Positions 42,485-50,553 of a stretch of DNA of 64,000 nucleotides are shown piece after piece (positions within the stretch are counted from its first letter, which is position 1; every line of letters starts with the position of its first letter). Under the pieces are notes generated by a model. It was not told the DNA's origin. It did not search any database and was given only the letters and a program-made list of their open reading frames with translations. The stretch is from Xanthocytophaga flava (GTDB lineage Bacteria > Bacteroidota > Bacteroidia > Cytophagales > 172606-1): contig NZ_JASJOR010000005.1 in assembly GCF_030068545.1 (NCBI RefSeq), forward strand, positions 1-64,000, written 5' to 3'. A program made the translations under genes and the position numbers.

Positions 42485-43533
42485 TTTCCTTCTAACAACT
42501 GACGAATAATCTCAGATGTAGTCCTTCTGGGTGCTTTCGATGCATTTTGTCCTGCCCATAGAGAGAGAAACTGGCTATTGTTTGTCTTTCTGGCTAGTTC
42601 ACGTATCGCTGCAGTGAGGCTATTCTGAACCGGATAAGGAGGAATGGATATACCTGAGGAGTCTACAGCTTGGGTATACAGATTCGGAAGGCCACGAGCC
42701 CATCGTCCTGAAAAGGATTGGGTAAGGATCGAGTCTTCTGCTACTGATTGTTGTATGGCATCTTTGTATGACTCAATCGCAGCACTTTCCATACTTGCTA
42801 AAAATAAACTACCGATTTGTACACCGTGTGCCCCTAGTGCCAATATCGCATCAATACCTGCCTTATTATAAATACCCCCGGCAGCCAGTAATGGTTTGTT
42901 GGTAACTGCTTGTACTTGTGACAGTAATGGCAGCAGTCCTACCATCGGTAAGTGGTCATGTTCCAGAAAAGTACCCCGATGACCACCTGCTTCTATTCCC
43001 TGTACTGTAATTATATCAATATCTGTTGCAGCTACCAGTCTGGCTTCTTTTACACTGGTTACCGTTGCTATAAGGATAGTTCCTTTTGATTTAAATAAAC
43101 GAATTTCTTCATCTGTAAGGATTCCAAATGTAAAGCTGACAATCTCTATATTCTCCTCCAATAGGATATCCAGTTGGTCTTTATAAGAGTAAAACCGCAC
43201 ATTTTCAATCGTAAGAGGTGTATACGGTACTCCGTTTTCTTTACAGAGTTGTTCCAGAAAAGTATTCATCTGAGAAAACTCATCTATTGAAAACTGAACT
43301 GGAATTGGATGTGCAAACAGGTTAACCGCAAATGGTTTATTGGTAAGTGCTTTGACCTTTCGAATCAATTGCTGAGCTGTTTCAGGAGACAGTCCACCTA
43401 TTGCCAGAGAACCTAGCGCACCTGCATCGGAAGCGGCAGCAGCCATTTCAGGAGTGGAAACGCCCAGCATAGGAGCTTGTACAATTGGATAATCAATGTA
43501 TAATAGCTGGGTTAAGGAGTTGTTCCAGGTCAT
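42481..43533 (-). CDS. Nitronate monooxygenase-like flavoprotein
   Basis: The NMO/2-nitropropane dioxygenase fold is an FMN-binding TIM barrel; it oxidises nitronates, and some relatives act in fatty-acid reactions. ATG 43533 (MTWNNSLTQLLYIDYPIVQA) gives 350 residues and fits the family start better than 43566. The motifs are YPIVQAPMLGVSTPEMAAAA, GALGSLAIGG, VTVQGIEAGGHRGTF-type (here IDIITVQGIEAGGHRGTFLE) with the catalytic His, KPLLAAGGIYNK and ALGAHGVQIGSLF for FMN phosphate. It converges with the Crp/Fnr gene and precedes no partner gene; OsmC lies 80 bases upstream on the same strand. Confidence 0.9.
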   Translation of the reverse strand: MTWNNSLTQLLYIDYPIVQAPMLGVSTPEMAAAASDAGALGSLAIGGLSPETAQQLIRKVKALTNKPFAVNLFAHPIPVQFSIDEFSQMNTFLEQLCKENGVPYTPLTIENVRFYSYKDQLDILLEENIEIVSFTFGILTDEEIRLFKSKGTILIATVTSVKEARLVAATDIDIITVQGIEAGGHRGTFLEHDHLPMVGLLPLLSQVQAVTNKPLLAAGGIYNKAGIDAILALGAHGVQIGSLFLASMESAAIESYKDAIQQSVAEDSILTQSFSGRWARGLPNLYTQAVDSSGISIPPYPVQNSLTAAIRELARKTNNSQFLSLWAGQNASKAPRRTTSEIIRQLLEGN

Positions 43534-43578
43534 GATAATAAAGTCAAAAATGGAAACAATGCTCAAAAAATAATAGAC

Positions 43579-43601
43579 CCTCTCTCATTAACTGAGAGAG
43601 G
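43579..43601 (-). terminator. Terminator after osmC-like gene
   Basis: CCTCTCTCA (43579-43587) pairs with TGAGAGAGG (43593-43601). On the minus strand the hairpin is followed by a TATTATTTTTTG tract. Confidence 0.65.
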
Positions 43602-43611
43602 AGTCTGGATA

Positions 43612-44028
43612 TTAGGCTAGTTTTGCACTAAGAGTAATTTCTGCATTCAGCAATTGGGATACCGGACAGTTTTGTTTAGCTTCTAAAGCTGCTGCCTGAA
43701 ATGCCTCTTCTGTAATAGAAGGTATAGTAGCTGTCAGATCCAGATGAATGGCTGTGATCTTACCATCTTCAAATGTAACTTTTGCCTGTGTATCCAGATT
43801 ATCAGCAGTAAATCCTTTTTCTGCTAATACAAAACTCAGTTTCATGGTAAAGCATCCTGCATGTGCTGCGCCAATTAGTTCTTCTGGATTGGTACCCACA
43901 CCATCTGCAAAGCGGGTTTTAAATGAAAGTTGTGCTTTGTTTAATGTTGTGCTTTGAGTAGATACTGTTCCCTGGCCTTCCATGCCAGTTCCTTTCCAGT
44001 TTGCACTTGCAGTTCTTGAGAATTTCAT
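43612..44028 (-). CDS. OsmC-family peroxide reductase
   Basis: OsmC/Ohr proteins reduce organic hydroperoxides with two conserved cysteines. The 138-residue length is typical. MKFSRTASANWKGTGMEGQG is the family N-terminus; the first Cys is in IGAAHAGCFTMKLSFVL and the second in EAKQNCPVSQLLNAEITL, both at the family positions. The pattern (GTNPEELIGAAHAGC) is OsmC rather than Ohr. It stands alone with a terminator and is divergent from the ABC-F gene, 356 bases away. Confidence 0.93.
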   Translation of the reverse strand: MKFSRTASANWKGTGMEGQGTVSTQSTTLNKAQLSFKTRFADGVGTNPEELIGAAHAGCFTMKLSFVLAEKGFTADNLDTQAKVTFEDGKITAIHLDLTATIPSITEEAFQAAALEAKQNCPVSQLLNAEITLSAKLA

Positions 44029-44343
44029 GATAATAGATTGTTTAAGGTATAAAAAATGTGTGAGAAATATAGGTAATTAATTGTTATTGGGCCAAGTTAA
44101 TCTATAATCTGCATTTTGGTTTTAATGGTTTTAGGTATTTTCTTAGTTGATTTTGATAAGACAAAGATCTGGCAACTAGAGGAGAATAATTTTAACTTGG
44201 GTTAAAATCGTAACATAATTCAAAAATTATTTGGCAGATTTTTGTGTTTGATTTCAGAAGGAATCTAGTCCTATAAAGGGATTCATGTGATCCATCTCTT
44301 TGTTGGGTTACACTTCGTTATATTAAATCCTTTGATTTTTTCG

Positions 44344-44351
44344 TAACTTTG
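44344..44351 (+). promoter_or_regulatory. Predicted -7 promoter box for the ABC-F gene
   Basis: TAACTTTG is an exact TAnnTTTG match, 33 bases before ATG 44385. The best -33 candidate is off-distance. The remaining divergent spacer (44029-44343) shows no gene. Confidence 0.4.
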
Positions 44352-44384
44352 TGAAAAAACAGTTTTTAAGTTGTCTGAATCAAG

Positions 44385-46316
44385 ATGTTATCTATAAATA
44401 ATCTTTCTTTTTACTTTGGTGGGCGAGCATTATACCAGGAGGCAAATTTACACATCAAACCCAAAGATAGAATTGGCCTCATAGGATTGAATGGAACCGG
44501 AAAATCGACATTACTACGTTTGATAGATGGTGAGTATCAGCCAGATGAAGGCAGTATTTCCAAAGCAGGTGGCTGTACTATTGGTTTTCTGAACCAGGAT
44601 TTACTTTCCTATCAGACTGAAGACAGTATTTTGTCAGTTGCTATGCAGGCATTTGAACAAGAAAATAAACTTCAGCAGCAGATCAATGAGTTATTACACC
44701 AGTTGGAGGTTTCTTATACTGACAGTCTGATTGATAAACTAACTCGTTTGCAAGAGCAGTTTGATACATTAGGAGGATACACCATTCAGGCAAGAGCTGA
44801 AGAAATTCTGGAAGGGTTAGGATTTCGTACTGAAGAACTGCAACGTCCTTTGCGTGAATTTTCCGGAGGATGGCGTATGCGTGTTATGTTGGCTAAAATG
44901 CTTCTTTCCAAACCAGCTCTGCTCCTTCTGGATGAACCTACCAACCACTTAGATCTACCCTCAATCCAGTGGCTGGAAGATTACTTAAGTGACTATGAAG
45001 GTGCCTATATAATTGTATCTCACGATAGAGAATTTCTGGACAATGCCATTGAAACAACGGTTGAGGTTGCTAATCAAAAGCTGAATACATATTCTGGGAA
45101 TTACAGTTTTTACCTGGAAGAAAAGGCCTTGAGAAATGAAATTCAGCGGGGTGCTTATGAAAATCAGCAGGCTAAGATTCGCCAGACCGAACGTTTCATT
45201 GAACGTTTCAAAGCAAAAGCAACAAAAGCACGGCAGGTACAATCACGTGTGAAGGCACTGGACCGAATGGATATGATTGATGCGGTTGTAGATGAAAATG
45301 TGAAAGTACATTTTCGTTTCAACTTCCGTCAGCAAAGTGGGCGCAATGTACTTTCTATTGAAGATGTAAGTAAGTCTTATCCACAGAAGCCTATTCTTAA
45401 ACATGCTACTGCTCGTATTGAACGAGGGGATAAAATAGCACTGATTGGGGCTAACGGAAAAGGAAAGTCAACTTTGCTACGCATTGTTGCCGGAACGGAA
45501 AATATAGATGGAAAACGTGAGATTGGGCACAACGTAAATTTTGCCTTTTTTGCTCAGCACCAATTAGAAGCTCTAAACGTAGAGAATACTATTCTGGATG
45601 AACTCAAACAGGCTGGTACAAACAAAACAGAAGTAGAGCTTAGAACTGTTTTAGGGTGTTTTCTTTTTAGCAATGATGAAGTATTCAAAAAGATCAAAGT
45701 ACTTTCCGGAGGGGAGAAATCTCGTGTAGCTCTGGCTAAAACGTTGATCTCTGAAGCTAACTTTCTGCTTCTGGACGAACCTACCAATCACCTGGATATG
45801 CAATCCGTAAGTATTCTGATTCAGGCGCTTGAGCAGTATGAAGGTACATATGTGGTCATAAGTCACGACAGACACTTTGTAAGTCATGTTGCCAATAAAA
45901 TCTGGTTCATAGAAGATTACCAAATAAAGGAATATCCTGGTACCTATGATGAATTTGAAACATGGTATGCAGAACGTGAGAAAAATAAAGCTACACAGGT
46001 GGCCCCTATAGAAACAAAATCTGTTACTACCAAGCCTGTTACCAGTAAACCCATATCTGCTGACCCTACTGTTACTAAAAATCTTCAGAAGGCCAATCGC
46101 CGTGTAGAAGAATTGGAGAAGAAAATTGCAGAATTGGAAACACAAAAACATGATCTGGAGCATCAGATGGCTCATTTCTCTGCTGAGAATAATACAGAAG
46201 AAGTTACTAGGATATCAGGTGTATATCAGCAGGTAATGCAGACAATGGATAAAACCATGGAAGATTGGGAGGTAGCAACACTGGAAGTAGAAGAACTGGA
46301 AAAAAAGCTAGCATAG
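44385..46316 (+). CDS. ABC-F family ATPase
   Basis: The 643-residue protein carries two ABC domains and no membrane spans, so it acts on the ribosome rather than as a transporter. Domain one has GLNGTGKSTLL, FSGGWRMRV and LLLLDEPTNHLDLPSIQWLE; a linker of about 80 charged residues (RQTERFIERFKAKATKARQV) follows; domain two has GANGKGKSTLL, LSGGEKSRVALA and LLLDEPTNHLDMQSVSIL. A C-terminal coiled coil (LQKANRRVEELEKKIAELET) occurs at about 565-640. This layout resembles Uup/YdiF-type members; antibiotic protection is not indicated. Confidence 0.94.
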   Translation: MLSINNLSFYFGGRALYQEANLHIKPKDRIGLIGLNGTGKSTLLRLIDGEYQPDEGSISKAGGCTIGFLNQDLLSYQTEDSILSVAMQAFEQENKLQQQINELLHQLEVSYTDSLIDKLTRLQEQFDTLGGYTIQARAEEILEGLGFRTEELQRPLREFSGGWRMRVMLAKMLLSKPALLLLDEPTNHLDLPSIQWLEDYLSDYEGAYIIVSHDREFLDNAIETTVEVANQKLNTYSGNYSFYLEEKALRNEIQRGAYENQQAKIRQTERFIERFKAKATKARQVQSRVKALDRMDMIDAVVDENVKVHFRFNFRQQSGRNVLSIEDVSKSYPQKPILKHATARIERGDKIALIGANGKGKSTLLRIVAGTENIDGKREIGHNVNFAFFAQHQLEALNVENTILDELKQAGTNKTEVELRTVLGCFLFSNDEVFKKIKVLSGGEKSRVALAKTLISEANFLLLDEPTNHLDMQSVSILIQALEQYEGTYVVISHDRHFVSHVANKIWFIEDYQIKEYPGTYDEFETWYAEREKNKATQVAPIETKSVTTKPVTSKPISADPTVTKNLQKANRRVEELEKKIAELETQKHDLEHQMAHFSAENNTEEVTRISGVYQQVMQTMDKTMEDWEVATLEVEELEKKLA

Positions 46317-46360
46317 TTATAGCATAAAGTCTGGTGCTAAGCAATAGACTTGCATCAGAC

Positions 46361-46978
46361 TTACTCCTTTATTTTCTTTTGAAGTTGAGTTTTGGCAGAG
46401 GAATATCTTCGCATCAGACTTTTTTCTACTCCAATGATATCAGCCCAGGGTTGAAACAGGCTTAATGCCTCTGCTGTATTTATCCGATTGTCTATATTTG
46501 TCACTTTATCAAAAATAAGGGTACGAGTCCATAGCTTGTACTCCTCCTGATAATTGTATACTTGTGCAATAGCATGGATGGTCTCAAAATCAAGTCCATG
46601 AAGAGTATTGCTGATCAGACCCGACTGGTACACTGAGTTCTCCAAAGGAGGAATATAGATACCTTTCCATCCAGAAATTAGTTGAAATCCTCCACTTTTC
46701 CAGAAGCCTGCTTGTAATCTGTCTTTACCAAGTGTATGATATAAGGCCTGGCTTGTTTTCAGAACGTGTTCACGATACGCCAGAGATTGTTGTAATTTTT
46801 GCTGGTTGGAGTCAATCTCCATAGACAGGTTTTTAAGAAAGTCTTTTTGTTTAATGGTTTCATTATGTTGTTCATTCCAGTTGCTGGCAACAAGACCCAG
46901 ATATACACCTGCTGTAATAAGAACCAGTTCTCCCAATAGCTTAACCAGACCTTCCTTGATGTTTTGACCTATGGACAT
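46361..46978 (-). CDS. DUF6090-type membrane-anchored protein
   Basis: ATG 46978 (MSIGQNIKEGLVKLLGELVL) is the family-like start; the frame back to 47044 is dropped. The 205-residue protein has one N-terminal membrane helix (LGELVLITAGVYLGLVASNW) followed by NWNEQHNETIKQKDFLKNLS, the hallmark of DUF6090 proteins common in Bacteroidota. The rest is helical and probably periplasmic. Function is unknown. It is divergent from the HAD-like gene at 47080, 101 bases apart. Confidence 0.8.
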   Translation of the reverse strand: MSIGQNIKEGLVKLLGELVLITAGVYLGLVASNWNEQHNETIKQKDFLKNLSMEIDSNQQKLQQSLAYREHVLKTSQALYHTLGKDRLQAGFWKSGGFQLISGWKGIYIPPLENSVYQSGLISNTLHGLDFETIHAIAQVYNYQEEYKLWTRTLIFDKVTNIDNRINTAEALSLFQPWADIIGVEKSLMRRYSSAKTQLQKKIKE

Positions 46979-47079
46979 TGGTAGTTTAAAATGTTTAGAC
47001 GAATTTGGCCGAATATAATTATTTGAACGTAAAACCACAGTCACTCGTAATGCATTTATAATGTAATAGTCTCAATATC

Positions 47080-47565
47080 ATGATAAGCAAACCTGAAAAT
47101 ACTTATGTTAGACCTTGGCATATATTGCTGGATATAGATGGAGTATTCATTACAACACCTATCTGGAAGCCAGATGTGTTGCATGAGGATGGATATTCAG
47201 ATTTTCGTCAGGACTGTGTTAAGAATTTTAACGAACTGGTACAACAGATAGATGCTCGCATTATTATTACCTCTTCACGCAGGCATACCAAAAACAGAGA
47301 CGAACTAGCTCTTATATTTCAAAACAGAGAAATTCATACTCCAATAGAAGCATTATTGCCTATATATGAAAATGTAAATAATAGAAAAGAAGAATTAACG
47401 TTATTTATATTACAGAACTGGTATGAGAAGTATATTATTATAGATGATGATATGTCATTGCATGAACTTGAGCCAGATATAAAGCAGAATTGCATAATTA
47501 CAACCTATTCCAGAGGATTTGATAGGGAAGCTTTGGCTACTACACAATTGCTCATTTCAGGCTGA
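47080..47565 (+). CDS. HAD-superfamily protein, Swiss-Army-Knife RNA-repair type
   Basis: The 161-residue protein matches the compact HAD family associated with RNA-repair proteins. HAD motif I is WHILLDIDGVFITTP with the DxD pair, motif II is IIITSSRRHT with Thr/Ser, and motif III/IV is KYIIIDDDMSLHELEP. No RNA-ligase or kinase partner is adjacent, so RNA repair is only suggested by family. It has no signal peptide. Confidence 0.8.
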   Translation: MISKPENTYVRPWHILLDIDGVFITTPIWKPDVLHEDGYSDFRQDCVKNFNELVQQIDARIIITSSRRHTKNRDELALIFQNREIHTPIEALLPIYENVNNRKEELTLFILQNWYEKYIIIDDDMSLHELEPDIKQNCIITTYSRGFDREALATTQLLISG

Positions 47566-47597
47566 TAGTGATAATATCATCATTTCAGATACATTTC

Positions 47598-47628
47598 TTT
47601 GTAATCCTGATTTACTTCGCTACCTTTG
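47598..47628 (+). promoter_or_regulatory. Predicted promoter of queA
   Basis: TTTG at 47598-47601, a 19-base spacer and TACCTTTG at 47621-47628 match both elements at canonical distance; the leader before ATG 47718 would be about 80 bases. Confidence 0.65.
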
Positions 47629-47717
47629 CAACCTTTTGTAATAAATAGAGGTTTTTACTGAAAATCTATTGTTTTTAAACTGACAAAACACCCCAAAGGT
47701 GTTTGTAATTCCTACCT

Positions 47718-48764
47718 ATGAAGCTCTCTGAGTTTAAGTTTGACCTTCCTGCGAGCCTGATTGCCAACTATCCTGCCGAAAATCGGGACGAAGCTCGGCT
47801 TATGGTTGTTAATCGCCAGACCAAAACTATCGAACATCGCGTGTTCAAAGACATCATCGACTATTTTGGTGATGGTGATATGATGGTGGTGAACGATACT
47901 AAAGTATTTCCTGCCCGTTTATATGGTAACAAAGAAAAGACAGGGGCAAAAATTGAGGTTTTCCTTTTACGGGAATTAAATCGTGAAGCACATTTATGGG
48001 ATGTACTTGTAGATCCTGCACGTAAAATTCGTGTGGGGAACAAGTTGTATTTCGGAGATGGAGATTTGGTTGCCGAGGTGATCGATAATACTACTTCCCG
48101 TGGTCGTACTATTCGTTTCTTATATGACGGTACTCCGGAAGATTTCTATCATACAATTGAATCATTGGGTGAAACTCCGCTGCCAAAAATTATCAAGCGG
48201 AAAGTAGAACCTGAAGATCGTGACCGTTATCAGACTATTTTTGCTGAAAATAAAGGTGCTGTCGCTGCCCCAACAGCTGGCTTACACTTTACCAAGCAGG
48301 TTGTGCGTCGTCTGGAAATAAAAGGTGTACATCTGGCTCCCATTACATTGCATGTGGGTTTGGGTACATTCCGTCCGGTAGATGTAGAAGATCTGACCAA
48401 GCACAAAATGGATTCTGAAAACTTCAATGTACCTGCTTCTACAGCAGATGCCGTAAATGTGGCGCTGGACAATAAAAAGAAAGTATGTGCTATTGGCACT
48501 ACTACCATGCGTACACTTGAATCCTCTGTGTCTGCTAATGGACGTTTGAAGCCTAATCAGGGATGGACAGATAAATTTATCTTTCCTCCATATGATTTCA
48601 AAATTACCAATGCAATGGTAACCAACTTCCACTTGCCTGAGTCTACTTTGTTTATGATGACAGCCGCTTTTGGAGGATTTGATTTTATCCATCATTGTTA
48701 TCAGACTGCGATCAAAGAAAAATATCGCTTCTTCACCTATGGTGATGCAATGCTGATTCTATAA
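47718..48764 (+). CDS. queA: S-adenosylmethionine:tRNA ribosyltransferase-isomerase QueA
   Basis: QueA adds the ribose of SAM to preQ1 in tRNA to give epoxyqueuosine. The 348-residue length is standard. Family motifs include MKLSEFKFDLPASLIANYPA, MMVVNDTKVFPARLYG, WDVLVDPARKIRVG, GETPLPKIIKRKVEPEDRDR, and the signature FAENKGAVAAPTAGLHFTK followed by LHVGLGTFRPV and TTTMRTLES. It pairs with gluQ in this window, both dependent on queuosine, although they are 6 kb apart. A terminator follows. Confidence 0.97.
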   Translation: MKLSEFKFDLPASLIANYPAENRDEARLMVVNRQTKTIEHRVFKDIIDYFGDGDMMVVNDTKVFPARLYGNKEKTGAKIEVFLLRELNREAHLWDVLVDPARKIRVGNKLYFGDGDLVAEVIDNTTSRGRTIRFLYDGTPEDFYHTIESLGETPLPKIIKRKVEPEDRDRYQTIFAENKGAVAAPTAGLHFTKQVVRRLEIKGVHLAPITLHVGLGTFRPVDVEDLTKHKMDSENFNVPASTADAVNVALDNKKKVCAIGTTTMRTLESSVSANGRLKPNQGWTDKFIFPPYDFKITNAMVTNFHLPESTLFMMTAAFGGFDFIHHCYQTAIKEKYRFFTYGDAMLIL

Positions 48765-48772
48765 ATTATAGT

Positions 48773-48812
48773 AAATCCGTTCTTCTGTTTAATGAGAGGA
48801 ACGGATTTTTTG
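48773..48812 (+). terminator. Terminator after queA
   Basis: AAATCCGTTC (48773-48782) pairs with GAACGGATTT (48799-48808) around a 16-base loop, then a T run. Confidence 0.8.
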
Positions 48813-48840
48813 TATTTCCAAAGGTTTTAGCTGCCTGATC

Positions 48841-49203
48841 ATGAAAACCTTAGCTCTCTATTTCTCTCTTCTCATAATTGGTATTATCTGTTCTTCGTCA
48901 GTTCCTGCTACTAATACCCCAAAGAAACTTCCTATTGACTATTGCGAGGTCTATGGTGCCATTTATCTGGAAAAGGATCGGTCTTTTGCAGATGTACGTG
49001 TATACATTGAGGAAAGTGAAGGATTAGCCAAAATGCAGGTTTTTAAGGAAGATAACGCCTTGTATGCTGATAAACCTGGAATCTGGTATATTACTAAGAA
49101 CCGTAACCTGGCTAATTATCGTGTATATATTGAAGAAAACCGTTCATTTGCTCAGTTCTCTATCTATTACATAGATAATCCCTCATTTGCTGGCTGCCGG
49201 TAA
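48841..49203 (+). CDS. DUF6150-type exported repeat protein
   Basis: The 120-residue protein has a signal peptide (ALYFSLLIIGIICSSSVPAT). The mature part is made of short tandem strand units, each of the form F/LA-x-x-RVYIEE: SFADVRVYIEESEGLAKMQV, KPGIWYITKNRNLANYRVYI and SFAQFSIYYIDNPSFAG. This matches DUF6150, a Bacteroidota family of small exported repeat proteins of unknown role. It is a lone gene after queA. Confidence 0.8.
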   Translation: MKTLALYFSLLIIGIICSSSVPATNTPKKLPIDYCEVYGAIYLEKDRSFADVRVYIEESEGLAKMQVFKEDNALYADKPGIWYITKNRNLANYRVYIEENRSFAQFSIYYIDNPSFAGCR

Positions 49204-49288
49204 CCTCTACTATTTTTGAATAATTGAGTCGTTAAATACATATAGGGTTTTGGTCTATTCATAATGACAATCGCAGATTTATAGGTAT

Positions 49289-49483
49289 TCATACAGTTTT
49301 TAACACCTTGTGCATTTCTTTCCTGATAATAGGATTGCTTCGGTATTCTGCTTCTGCTATTTGTAAAGAAAGTCTAAAGCTTAGCTCTGCTATTTTTACT
49401 CCATACTTCTGTCTCTGTAATAACTTCACCAAAGATACATCATAAGGCTCTTTAATTTTCGGCGGCGAAAGGCCGTAATGATA
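49289..49483 (-). pseudogene. Fragment of a protein gene with no start codon
   Basis: A 64-codon minus-strand frame (stop at 49289-49291, bounded upstream by TAA at 49484-49486) has coherent composition: HYGLSPPKIKEPYDVSLVKL, then LQRQKYGVKIAELSFRLSLQ and EAEYRSNPIIRKEMHKVLKT. There is no ATG in a useful place (only near the C-terminus; a TTG could give about 47 residues). No family is recognised. It may be the 3' remnant of a lost gene in an otherwise gene-free stretch (49204-49613). Confidence 0.35.
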
Positions 49484-49613
49484 TTATTTGAGATGCCCAC
49501 CGCTTATCTAAAAATCACTTATGTAAGTTTGTGACACTGAACGTGTTGGATACTGTCTTATAAATTCTAATTTTTGTAATTGGCAAAAAAATACTATACA
49601 AACCCTTACCACA

Positions 49614-50444
49614 TTGGATTTCATTGAGTTAAAAGTTTTCGTATCGCCTGAATGGGCAGAGATTATTATCGCCGAACTAGCTGAAATTGGCTATGAATCG
49701 TTTGTAGAGTTCGACGAAGGCATTATTGCCTATGTACAAAAGTTGCAGTTTAGTGAAGAATTATGGCAATCAGTTGTTGAAAAATACACTGATTTTGTGA
49801 CAATTGACTATACAGTTGCAGAGATGCAACGTAAGAATTGGAACGAAGAGTGGGAAAAAAATTATCAACCTATTGTAATAGATGATCAATGTATTGTAAA
49901 GGCATCATTTCATCAGATTGAAGAAAAATATCCCTATGAGATCACTATCAACCCTCAGATGTCGTTTGGCACAGGGCATCATGAAACTACTACACTGATT
50001 CTTCAAAGTCAGTTACAGTTGGAACATGAGGGATTAAAAGTGATGGATGCAGGCAGTGGAACAGGTATCCTGGCTATTATGGCTCAGAAAAGAGGTGCAG
50101 TTCTGATAGATGCTTTTGATATAGATGAATGGGCGGTAACCAATGCTGTTGAAAATTGCCAGATGAATCAGTCTGACAAAGTTCGTGTACAGCAGGGAAC
50201 CATTGCGAGTGTACAACTGGAAGATGTTTACGATATTATATTGGCTAACATTAATCGTAATATTTTATTGGATGAAATGCCATTGTATGCCAGTAAGTTA
50301 GTTTCTGGCGGAACATTATTGTTAAGTGGTTTTTATGAACAGGATATCCCTGAACTTGAAAAAAGAGCTAGTGAATTTCAGTTAGTAAAAAAACAACAAA
50401 CCTCAAAACACCAGTGGGCGTCTTTGTGGTTTGAGAAAAGATAA
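49614..50444 (+). CDS. prmA: Ribosomal protein L11 methyltransferase PrmA
   Basis: PrmA methylates lysines and the N-terminus of ribosomal protein L11. The 276-residue protein has an N-terminal L11-recognition domain (FIELKVFVSPEWAEIIIAEL, then RKNWNEEWEKNYQPIVID) and a SAM-binding domain with NPQMSFGTGHHETTTLILQS, motif I KVMDAGSGTGILAIMAQKRG, AFDIDEWAVTNAVEN and the NIxxxxL signature in ILANINRNILLDE. The start is TTG at 49614; no ATG lies in frame upstream, and the family N-terminus begins there. This is the second TTG-initiated rRNA/ribosome-modifying gene here, besides rsmH. Confidence 0.95.
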   Translation: MDFIELKVFVSPEWAEIIIAELAEIGYESFVEFDEGIIAYVQKLQFSEELWQSVVEKYTDFVTIDYTVAEMQRKNWNEEWEKNYQPIVIDDQCIVKASFHQIEEKYPYEITINPQMSFGTGHHETTTLILQSQLQLEHEGLKVMDAGSGTGILAIMAQKRGAVLIDAFDIDEWAVTNAVENCQMNQSDKVRVQQGTIASVQLEDVYDIILANINRNILLDEMPLYASKLVSGGTLLLSGFYEQDIPELEKRASEFQLVKKQQTSKHQWASLWFEKR

Positions 50445-50553
50445 TGAGTAAAAGAAGCTCTCTGCTATATGTGATTCTTAGTGCAGAGGGCAAATACGTT
50501 TGTGAGTATACCAGCTAGTGCAAAAAAACGTTTAATAAAGAAACGAATCTTAG

